From positions 1 to 7,179 of the forward strand of contig CAJMOI010000101.1 of NCBI GenBank assembly GCA_905215105.1: DNA of 7,179 nucleotides, in the 5' to 3' direction. Numbering within the stretch: position 1 is the first letter of the stretch; every line of letters starts with the position of its first letter. The notes below the pieces were generated by a model, which worked only from the letters and a program-made list of their open reading frames with translations, was not told the DNA's origin and searched no databases. Positions 1 through 5,255 of this stretch are shown piece after piece. Both the position numbers and the translations under genes were made by a program. This DNA is from an uncultured bacterium (GTDB lineage: Bacteria; Bacillota; Clostridia; Oscillospirales; Acutalibacteraceae).

Positions 1-91
1 TCCTACACTAGGGGGCCTTTTGTCTATTGTCCGTTTTTACTGGTTCGGTTCAAATCTTTACGGCTGCTTTTGTTTATTTCCGGGTCATTCC
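1..91. other. non-coding left edge, possible half of a terminator
   Basis: This stretch lies downstream of the last gene of the minus-strand operon and I see no gene in it. Near the edge the plus strand reads CTAGGGGGCC followed by TTTTG, which resembles the right arm and T-tract of a terminator whose left arm would lie outside the window. A short CCTA-CAC-TAGG dyad sits at 2-12. A terminator somewhere here would be expected to close the lysine operon or a convergent gene, but it cannot be confirmed from this window. Confidence 0.3.
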
Positions 92-544
92 TTATCCCAG
101 TGCGGCCTCCAGCTCGCTGAGAGCGGAGTCATAGTCCGCCGCCGTTACCAGCATGGAGATTTCCACATCGGAGGTGGAGATCAGGCGGATGTCGGCGCTT
201 ACTCTGGCCGCCGCTGCAAACACCGCTGCGGCAATGCCGGGGGTGTTCTTCATGCGGGGGTCGTATACGGAAATTTTATAGTTGCCGCTGCTGACAATGG
301 GCTGCACGCTGGTGGTTTCCCGCAGCTTTTTGGTAAAGGTCAGCACCTTTCCCAGATCGTCGTCGGAAATGGTCAGGGAAAAGGCGGTCAAATCACCGTG
401 AGCCGGCGCCATGGAGATCATGTCGATGTTGACGCCCAGCTGTGCGATGGTGTCCAGAGAGGAAGCCAGATAGCCGATATCAGCGGGACATCCTTCCAGC
501 GTAATCAGCGTAATGTCGCTCAGGGTAGAAATAGTTGCGCTCAT
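92..544 (-). CDS. stand-alone double-ACT protein resembling the regulatory half of aspartokinase
   Basis: This 150-residue cytosolic protein consists almost entirely of two ACT domains, at about residues 10-75 and 88-148. The second carries LISTSDVEISMLV (121-133), very close to the ISTSEIKISVLV-type motif of aspartokinase ACT domains, and the first carries GVNIDMIS (37-44). There is no kinase domain and no KFGGTS motif, so it cannot be an aspartokinase by itself. The ATG at 544 has a strong AAGGAGGA site six bases upstream, so it is translated as an independent gene. It is the last gene of the asd-dapA-dapB operon, 28 bases after dapB. The length is close to that of the small regulatory (beta) subunit of Bacillus-type aspartokinase II. 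By inference it binds lysine or another aspartate-family amino acid and may regulate an aspartokinase in trans. The domain call is firm; the partner is unknown. Confidence 0.85.
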   Translation of the reverse strand: MSATISTLSDITLITLEGCPADIGYLASSLDTIAQLGVNIDMISMAPAHGDLTAFSLTISDDDLGKVLTFTKKLRETTSVQPIVSSGNYKISVYDPRMKNTPGIAAAVFAAAARVSADIRLISTSDVEISMLVTAADYDSALSELEAALG

Positions 545-572
545 GGAAACTCCTCCTTATCAAAAATGGCCG

Positions 573-1322
573 TCAGACCAGATTGGACATATCATACAGT
601 CCGGCAGGCTTTCCGGGCAGATACAGGGCAGCGTTCACCGCACCGGCAGCGAAAACCTCTTTGGATTGAGCGGAGTGGGACAGCCGGATGACCTCATGCT
701 GTCCGGCAAAAATCACCTCGTGCTCGCCCACAATGGTGCCGCCGCGGATGGAGTGAATGCCGATTTCATCGGAATTGCGCTTTTTCCGCTGGGAATGGCG
801 GTCGTACATATACTGGGTGCTGCCTTCCCGGGTCTCGGAAATGGCGTCGGCAATCATCAGAGCGGTGCCGCTGGGCGCATCGATTTTCTGGTTGTGGTGT
901 TCCTCCACGATTTCAATATCGAAATCCCGTCCCAGTACGGCCGTGGCTTTTTTAGCCAGTTCAATCAGCAGATTGATGCCGATGGACATATTCCGGGAAT
1001 AGAAAACGGGAATCTCTTTGGCGGCTTCTTTCAGCTCCGCCACCTGCTCCGGGGTATAACCGGTAGTGCAGAGAACCACCGGGAGCTTTTTCTCCCTGGT
1101 ATAAGCCAGCAGGGGAGAGAGAACAGAGGGATGGGAGAAATCGATCACCACATCTGCCGGGGCGGTGACTTCCGCAGGGGAAGCGAATACCGGAAACGTC
1201 TCGTTTCCTGCCGGGCGCAGGTCGATACCGGCGCTGATTTCACAGTCGTCACGATTTTCAACGAGGGATGCAATGACACGGCCCATATGGCCGCCGCATC
1301 CGCTGAGCAGTATTTTTGTCAT
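573..1322 (-). CDS. dapB: 4-hydroxy-tetrahydrodipicolinate reductase
   Basis: DapB reduces the DapA product to tetrahydrodipicolinate with NAD(P)H in the cytosol, on the route to meso-diaminopimelate and lysine. The 249-residue protein starts MTKILLSGCGGHMGR, with the Rossmann glycine motif at residues 8-14. The DapB signature EEHHNQKIDAPSGTA lies at 140-154; His142 and Lys146 match the catalytic pair of the family. A CTTG turn at 85-88 matches the cofactor/substrate GTTG region. Length is normal for the shorter clostridial form. The start is not fully certain: ATG at 1322 gives the usual N-terminus, but an in-frame TTG at 1328 would add two residues. The only good Shine-Dalgarno sequence lies 33 bases before the ATG, beyond a hairpin (separate entry). 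It sits between dapA, from which it is separated by a 207-base repeat-rich gap, and the ACT gene. Confidence 0.96.
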   Translation of the reverse strand: MTKILLSGCGGHMGRVIASLVENRDDCEISAGIDLRPAGNETFPVFASPAEVTAPADVVIDFSHPSVLSPLLAYTREKKLPVVLCTTGYTPEQVAELKEAAKEIPVFYSRNMSIGINLLIELAKKATAVLGRDFDIEIVEEHHNQKIDAPSGTALMIADAISETREGSTQYMYDRHSQRKKRNSDEIGIHSIRGGTIVGEHEVIFAGQHEVIRLSHSAQSKEVFAAGAVNAALYLPGKPAGLYDMSNLV

Positions 1323-1361
1323 ATGCAAAACCGGCGGCGGGCTGCCGCCGGTGTGCCTCCT
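1323..1361 (-). promoter_or_regulatory. dapB ribosome binding site with hairpin spacer
   Basis: Read on the minus strand, AGGAGG (1361-1356) is followed by CACA, a perfect 8-bp GC stem CCGGCGGC/GCCGCCGG with a 5-base loop (1351-1331), then TTTTGCAT and the ATG at 1322. The linear spacing of 33 bases is far too long for normal initiation. If the hairpin folds, the effective spacing falls to about 12 bases to the ATG, or about 6 to the alternative TTG at 1328. The stem followed by TTTT also looks like a weak terminator, but four T are too few to make that likely. Confidence 0.6.
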
Positions 1362-1400
1362 TTCAAACGTCCAAAACGGGAAAGTGCAGGGGGATTAAAA

Positions 1401-1529
1401 TCTGTAGGGGCGCGCATTGCGCGTCCGAACTCCCCGGACGGCATATGCCGCTAGCCTCCTTGAGAAGGAAGGGGTCAAAGCCTCCCTCTTTGAGGGAGGT
1501 GGCGCATCTATATGCGCCGGAGGGAGTCC
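1401..1529. repeat. composite palindromic intergenic repeat between dapA and dapB
   Basis: The 207-base gap between dapA and dapB carries no credible gene but a chain of palindromes. They are GGGCGCGC/GCGCGTCC with loop ATT (1408-1426, one G-T pair), CGTCCG/CGGACG (1422-1440), the 12-base perfect palindrome CGGCATATGCCG (1439-1450), a CCTT/AAGG dyad (1458-1468), CCTCCCTC/GAGGGAGG with loop TTT (1481-1499), and GGCGCAT/ATGCGCC with loop CTAT (1501-1518). A second GAGGGAG at 1520-1526 can compete for the CTCCCTC arm. The block ends three bases before the dapA stop codon. It looks like two adjoining REP- or MITE-like elements (1401-1450 and 1451-1529). I believe similar sequences are dispersed in gut Clostridia genomes, but only one copy is visible here, so repetitiveness is an inference. 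Confidence 0.6.
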
Positions 1530-2420
1530 TTATTTCACCAGCCCGTATTTCTTCATCACAGCGGCCAGCTTCTCACGAGCGGCGTCGCTGAGAGGAGCCA
1601 GCGGCATCCGGCAGGGACCGCAATCATAGCCCATCATGTTCAGGGCTTCCTTCACGGGGATGGGGTTCACGTCCATAAACAGCGCCTTCATCAGCTCGGC
1701 GTTCTCATACTGGAGCTTCCGGCCGGTTTCCAGGTCGCCCTTCAAAACCGCAGCGCACAGCTCGTGCATGGTCTTGGGCATCACGTTGGCAAAAACGGAA
1801 ATGACGCCCTTGCCGCCCATAGCCATCAGCGGCAGAGTCAGGTCGTCCTCACCGGAGTACACAGCCAGATCGTCGCCGCACAGGGACATGGTGTGGATGG
1901 TGGAGGAAACATTGCCGTTTGCTTCCTTGGTAGCCACAATGTTGGGGTGCTTGGAAAGCTCCAGATAGGTCTCCGGCTGAATGTTGCAGCCGGTGCGGGA
2001 CGGCACATTATACAGGATAATGGGGGTGTTCACCCGGTCGGCCACATAGGTAAAGTGGCGGATCAGACCGCTCTGGGAGGTCTTGTTGTAATAGGGGGTC
2101 ACCATCAGCAGGCCGTCAGCGCCGCTCTGTTCCGCGGACTGGGCCAGCTGTACCGCATACATGGTGTCGTTGCTGCCGGTACCGGCGATCACCGGTACCC
2201 GATGGTTGACGTGCTGAATGGTGAAATCCAGCACCTTGCAGTGCTCGTCGTGGTCCAGGGTAGCGGATTCACCGGTGGTGCCGCAGGAAATAATGGCGTC
2301 GGTGCCCTGTTCGATCTGAAATTCAATGAGCCGTGCCAGCTCATCGTAGTTGACCTTGCCATCCTCGTACATGGGGGTGACAATGGCAACGCCGGAGCCG
2401 GTAAAAATGGTCTTTTTCAT
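1530..2420 (-). CDS. dapA: 4-hydroxy-tetrahydrodipicolinate synthase
   Basis: DapA condenses pyruvate with aspartate semialdehyde, the first committed step of the lysine/diaminopimelate branch. It is a cytosolic TIM-barrel class I aldolase. The 296-residue length is typical. Visible landmarks are GTTGES (47-52) for substrate contacts, TPYYNK (108-113), YNVPSRTG (137-144) with Tyr137 and Arg142 matching the proton-relay tyrosine and carboxylate-binding arginine, and the Schiff-base lysine Lys165 in ATKEANGN. The ATG at 2420 is preceded by GGAGG with eight bases of spacing. The gene follows asd after a 25-base gap and is certainly co-transcribed with it, so the upstream lysine riboswitch should control it. 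Its stop codon nearly touches the palindromic repeat block. No missing key residue was noticed. Confidence 0.97.
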   Translation of the reverse strand: MKKTIFTGSGVAIVTPMYEDGKVNYDELARLIEFQIEQGTDAIISCGTTGESATLDHDEHCKVLDFTIQHVNHRVPVIAGTGSNDTMYAVQLAQSAEQSGADGLLMVTPYYNKTSQSGLIRHFTYVADRVNTPIILYNVPSRTGCNIQPETYLELSKHPNIVATKEANGNVSSTIHTMSLCGDDLAVYSGEDDLTLPLMAMGGKGVISVFANVMPKTMHELCAAVLKGDLETGRKLQYENAELMKALFMDVNPIPVKEALNMMGYDCGPCRMPLAPLSDAAREKLAAVMKKYGLVK

Positions 2421-2445
2421 ATTGGTAGCCTCCAGAGAGTTGGTA

Positions 2446-3525
2446 TCAGTCCAGGTATCCCTTTGCGCACAGCAGCTCTGCCATCAGAACAGCGCCGCCG
2501 GCTGCGCCGCGCAGGGTGTTGTGGGACAGGCAGACAAACTTGATGTCATACTGGGTGTCGGGACGCAGACGGCCGATGGAAACAGCCATGCCGTTCTCCA
2601 GGTTCCGGTCCAGCTTGGCCTGGGGACGGTTGTCTTCGGTGAAATAGTGCAGGAACTGCTTGGGAGCGCTGGGCAGGTTCAGCTCCTGTGCCGGGCCCTT
2701 GTAGCTTTCCCAGCGGCGGATGATCTCTTCCAGCGGAATCTTCTTGTCAAAAGAAGCGAACACAGCGGCGGTGTGGCCGTCGGAAACCGGCACACGCAGG
2801 CACTGGGCGGTGATGGAGGGGGAAGAAGCGTTGACAATCTGGTCGCCCTCAATGTGGCCCCAAATCTTCATGGGCTCCTGCTCGGACTTCTCTTCCTCGC
2901 CGCCGATGAAGGGAATCACGTTGTCCACGATGTCCGGGAAGGTGGCAAAGGTCTTGCCTGCGCCGGAAATGGCCTGATAGGTGCAGGCCAGCACCTTGGT
3001 CACGCCCAGATCCATCAGGGGATGAATGGCGGGCACATAGCTCTGGAGAGAGCAGTTGGATTTCACGGCGATAAAGCCGCGCTTGGTGCCCAGACGCTTC
3101 CGCTGTGCGTGGATAATCTCAGCGTGGTCGGCGTTGATCTCGGGGATAATCATGGGCACGTCAGGGGTGCCGCGGTGTGCGCTGTTGTTGGAAATCACGG
3201 GGCACTCGGCCTTGGCATAAGTCTCTTCCAGTGCGCGGATTTCTTCTTTCTTCATGTCAACGGCGCAGAAAACGAAGTCCACCAGAGAGGTGATCTTCTC
3301 CACGTCGGCGGTGGCGTCCATCACCACCATGGAAGCCATGGACTCCGGCATGGGGGTGGTCATGGCCCAGCGATTGCCTACAGCCTCAGCATAGGTCTTT
3401 CCGGCGGAACGGGAAGAAGCAGCCAAAGCGTGCACTTCAAACCAGGGGTGGTTTTCCAGCAGGGTGGCAAAACGCTGTCCCACCATACCGGTGGCGCCGA
3501 TGATACCGACTTTATACTTTCTCAT
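2446..3525 (-). CDS. asd: aspartate-semialdehyde dehydrogenase, archaeal/fungal-like type
   Basis: This NADP-dependent enzyme reduces aspartyl phosphate to aspartate semialdehyde, the branch-point precursor of lysine, threonine and methionine. The 359-residue protein begins MRKYKVGIIGATGMVGQRF, with the nucleotide-binding GATGMVG at 10-16. SNNSAHRGTPDVPMIIPEIN lies at 112-131. The catalytic cysteine is Cys158 in KSNCSL, ISGAGKTF is at 186-193, and the active-site histidine is His251 in RVPVSDGH. These motifs and the length match the archaeal/fungal branch rather than the E. coli type. The ATG at 3525 has AGGAGG nine bases upstream and gives the canonical N-terminus. The frame stays open upstream to about 3867, but that part overlaps the riboswitch and terminator and is not coding. 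It is the first gene of the operon. Confidence 0.96.
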   Translation of the reverse strand: MRKYKVGIIGATGMVGQRFATLLENHPWFEVHALAASSRSAGKTYAEAVGNRWAMTTPMPESMASMVVMDATADVEKITSLVDFVFCAVDMKKEEIRALEETYAKAECPVISNNSAHRGTPDVPMIIPEINADHAEIIHAQRKRLGTKRGFIAVKSNCSLQSYVPAIHPLMDLGVTKVLACTYQAISGAGKTFATFPDIVDNVIPFIGGEEEKSEQEPMKIWGHIEGDQIVNASSPSITAQCLRVPVSDGHTAAVFASFDKKIPLEEIIRRWESYKGPAQELNLPSAPKQFLHYFTEDNRPQAKLDRNLENGMAVSIGRLRPDTQYDIKFVCLSHNTLRGAAGGAVLMAELLCAKGYLD

Positions 3526-3580
3526 GGGTTGAATCCTCCTGACAATAAAAATAAGATCGGGTAAGTGGGGAAAGGGTAAT

Positions 3581-3603
3581 AAAAAAACCGGTTGAAAACC
3601 GGT
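3581..3603 (-). terminator. intrinsic terminator of the lysine riboswitch
   Basis: On the minus strand a perfect 7-bp stem ACCGGTT/AACCGGT with loop TTC is followed directly by a run of T residues (about 3587-3581). It lies between the riboswitch and asd, 55 bases before the asd start, the position expected for a transcriptional attenuator. When formed, it would stop transcription before the operon. Confidence 0.85.
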
Positions 3604-3664
3604 CACCAATCCAATATAATAGTACTGTTCGGGGTACCCCCGTTTTTGTGGGGGTAAGACCGAT
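3598..3664 (-). promoter_or_regulatory. predicted antiterminator of the lysine leader
   Basis: AUCGGUC (3664-3658, minus strand) can pair with GACCGGU (3604-3598) as seven base pairs including one G-U. The first strand includes three bases of the 3' side of riboswitch helix P1; the second is the 5' arm of the terminator. An extra ACC/GGU pairing (3655-3653 with 3607-3605) could extend it after a two-base bulge. P1 plus terminator and the antiterminator are therefore mutually exclusive, as expected for a ligand-controlled off switch. A small ACCCCC/GGGGGT hairpin lies in the loop (3655-3636). This is pairing by eye, not a computed fold. Confidence 0.6.
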
Positions 3665-3832
3665 AGCGCTCCATCATACGGAATATGATGACAGTTGCCG
3701 TGGTATTCCCAAAAGCAACCAGGCGGATGATTGCCAGCCATCGCCTTCGGCGACTTTCCCTTTCGCTGGCGTTCACAGGCTCCGGCAGCCTCACCACCCG
3801 TTACTTTTGAAAGACGCGCCTCTATCTTCAAC
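3660..3832 (-). promoter_or_regulatory. lysine riboswitch (L-box)
   Basis: The minus-strand leader has the conserved L-box blocks in order: GAAGATAGAGGCGCG at the 5' end, AAAAGTAAC, GGTGAGG, GCGAAAGGGAAAGTCGCCGAAG, the P4 arms GTTGC and GGCAAC, AACTGTCAT, a P5 hairpin CATCATA/TATGATG (3690-3672), and GGAGCGCTATC closing helix P1 (GATAG/CTATC). This closely parallels the Bacillus subtilis lysC leader. The aptamer starts almost at the predicted transcription start and is followed by antiterminator and terminator sequences, so lysine binding should favour termination before asd-dapA-dapB and the ACT gene. The 473-codon open frame running through it has no start of its own and is not coding. Confidence 0.95.
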
Positions 3833-3838
3833 CTCTTT

Positions 3839-3867
3839 ATCATACATGATACGATGCTTTTTGTCAA
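3839..3867 (-). promoter_or_regulatory. promoter of the lysine operon
   Basis: On the minus strand TTGACA (3867-3862) and TATGAT (3844-3839) are separated by exactly 17 bases, a near-perfect housekeeping-sigma promoter. The predicted start of transcription near 3832 coincides with the first bases of the riboswitch. The upstream bases to about 3900 are AT-rich on one side. The divergent gap from here to queA (3868-4005) shows no other firm feature. Confidence 0.88.
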
Positions 3868-4005
3868 TTTGAATCCTTATGATTTTTGCACAGGAGCGGG
3901 GAAGATTTTCAGACAATTTTCACTTGTTTTTGACACAAGGACAATATAACGATTTGCAGGCGGGAAGAGGACAGATTCCAGCGACCCGCCGGAAAGGAAA
4001 GAACC

Positions 4006-5046
4006 ATGAACCAGATACCCGATATGAAAACCCATGATTTTTACTACGACCTGCCGGAAGAGCTGATCGCCCAAACTCCGGCGGAACCGAGAGATTCCTC
4101 CCGGCTGATGGTGCTGGACCGGAAAACCGGAGCGGTCTCCCATCATCATTTTTATGATATCGTCGACTATCTTATGCCCGGCGACTGCCTTATCGTCAAC
4201 GATTCCCGGGTGCTGCCCGCCCGTCTGTACGGCGAAAAGGAAACCGGGGCCAAGGTGGAGTTCCTGCTGCTGACCCAGCGGGAGAAAGATGTGTGGGAAG
4301 TGCTGTGCGGCCCGGGCCGGAAAGCCAAGCCCGGCGCAAAATTCAGCTTTGGCGGCGGCCTGCTCCACGCGGAGATTCTGGACATTATCGAGGGCGGCAA
4401 CCGCATTGCCCGGTTTACCTATGAGGGCAACTTTTACTCCATCCTCGACCAGATCGGACAAATGCCCCTGCCTCACTACATTACCGCCGAACTGAAGGAC
4501 AAGGAGCGGTATCAGACCGTTTATTCCAGGGAAATCGGCTCCGCCGCCGCTCCCACCGCAGGCCTGCACTTTACCCCGGAGCTGCTGGAAAAGGTAAAGG
4601 CCAAGGGCGTGAAAATCGGCGCCGTGACCCTTCATGTGGGCCTGGGCACCTTCCGTCCGGTGAGTGTGGAAAAGATTTCGGAGCACAAAATGCATTCGGA
4701 GCATTACCATCTTTCCGCTGAAACCGCAGCTCTGATTCAGGAGACAAAGAAAAACGGCGGCCGGGTCATTGCCGTGGGCACCACCAGCTGCCGTACGTTG
4801 GAATCGGTGGCCATGAAAGAGGGCGAAATCTGCGAGAGCGACGGCTGGACGGATATTTTCATCTATCCCGGCTATGAATTCAAGGCGCTGGACGGCCTGA
4901 TTACCAATTTCCACCTGCCGGAAAGCACGCTGGTGATGCTGGTTTCCGCGCTGGCCGGACGGGAGCACATTCTCAACGCCTATAAAATTGCCGTACAGGA
5001 AAAATACCGGTTCTTCAGTTTCGGCGACGCCATGTTCATTCGCTGA
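4006..5046 (+). CDS. queA: S-adenosylmethionine:tRNA ribosyltransferase-isomerase
   Basis: QueA transfers and isomerises the ribosyl part of S-adenosylmethionine onto preQ1 at the wobble position of GUN-anticodon tRNAs, giving epoxyqueuosine. It is cytosolic. The 346-residue protein is full length. Landmarks are FYYDLPEELIAQTP (12-25), NDSRVLPARLYG (65-76), GQMPLPHYI (151-159), AAPTAGLHFT (181-190), HVGLGTFRPV (210-219), VGTTSCRTLES (257-267) and LITNFHLPESTL (298-309). The ATG at 4006 is preceded by GGAAAGGAAAG at suitable spacing. The ATG at 4024 (MKTHDF) would give the more classical N-terminus but lacks a ribosome binding site, so the start carries a six-residue extension or is slightly uncertain. 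Its promoter is unclear; TATAAC at 3945-3950 is a possible -10 with no good -35. It is a single-gene unit here, with no tgt downstream. Confidence 0.97.
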   Translation: MNQIPDMKTHDFYYDLPEELIAQTPAEPRDSSRLMVLDRKTGAVSHHHFYDIVDYLMPGDCLIVNDSRVLPARLYGEKETGAKVEFLLLTQREKDVWEVLCGPGRKAKPGAKFSFGGGLLHAEILDIIEGGNRIARFTYEGNFYSILDQIGQMPLPHYITAELKDKERYQTVYSREIGSAAAPTAGLHFTPELLEKVKAKGVKIGAVTLHVGLGTFRPVSVEKISEHKMHSEHYHLSAETAALIQETKKNGGRVIAVGTTSCRTLESVAMKEGEICESDGWTDIFIYPGYEFKALDGLITNFHLPESTLVMLVSALAGREHILNAYKIAVQEKYRFFSFGDAMFIR

Positions 5047-5061
5047 TTCGGTGAAAATCAG

Positions 5062-5108
5062 AAGCCTGTCTGCCCGGGGATTTCCCCTCCGGACAGACAG
5101 GCTTTTTT
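5062..5108 (+). terminator. intrinsic terminator of queA
   Basis: An 11-bp perfect stem AAGCCTGTCTG/CAGACAGGCTT (5062-5072 and 5094-5104), with further GC pairing inside (GGGGA-TT-TCCCC region), is followed by six T. It begins 15 bases after the queA stop codon and marks the end of clearly chromosomal sequence before the mobile element. Confidence 0.93.
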
Positions 5109-5160
5109 CTTATCTCTATATATAGTAATTCTTTTTTCTCAGTTAAAATTTCTATACCCC

Positions 5161-5182
5161 TTGAAAACACTGGTGTTTCCAG
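5161..5182. other. candidate attachment-site core dyad
   Basis: AAACAC-TG-GTGTTT (5165-5178) is a perfect 6-bp inverted repeat around a two-base centre, with partial pairing beyond it (G5163-C5180, T5162-A5181). It lies in AT-rich DNA between the queA terminator and the 3' end of the integrase gene, where the attachment core of such elements is usually found. Only one copy is visible, so this is positional inference. Confidence 0.3.
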
Positions 5183-5208
5183 CGTTTTCGCCACCTCGGT
5201 TTGGCCCT

Positions 5209-5255
5209 TTTCCCTCATTTTTTCCCTTGCGAGAAGAAATGAGGGAAACTTTTTT
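5209..5255 (+). terminator. terminator-like hairpin overlapping the integrase 3' end
   Basis: TTTCCCTCATTT (5209-5220) and AAATGAGGGAAA (5237-5248) form a perfect 12-bp stem with a 16-base loop, followed on the plus strand by C and six T (5250-5255). It therefore has the form of a plus-strand terminator, facing the integrase, whose stop codon begins inside the T run. On the minus strand no T-tract follows the hairpin, so it is a poor terminator for the integrase. It could alternatively be a pair of integrase arm-binding sites. Confidence 0.55.

Noticed and set aside
1401..1529. CRISPR-like array in the palindromic gap between dapA and dapB
   Set aside because: The palindromes differ from each other and there are no regular repeats or spacers.
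2350..3564. Long plus-strand open frames opposite asd and dapA (also 1512-2543 and 513-1454)
   Set aside because: They are mirror images of well-identified genes, show low-complexity Gly/His-rich translations, have no family motifs and lack ribosome binding sites.
3526..3867. Upstream extension of the asd frame to give a 473-residue protein
   Set aside because: It crosses the promoter, riboswitch and terminator, and the canonical Asd N-terminus with a strong AGGAGG begins at 3525.
3930..3950. TTGACA at 3930-3935 and TATAAC at 3945-3950 as a queA promoter
   Set aside because: The spacing is only 9 bases, so the two hexamers cannot form one promoter; neither has a good partner.
3877..4968. 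A 363-codon minus-strand open frame opposite queA
   Set aside because: It is antisense to an unmistakable queA; the translation is Gly/Gln/His-rich and unlike any protein family I recognise.
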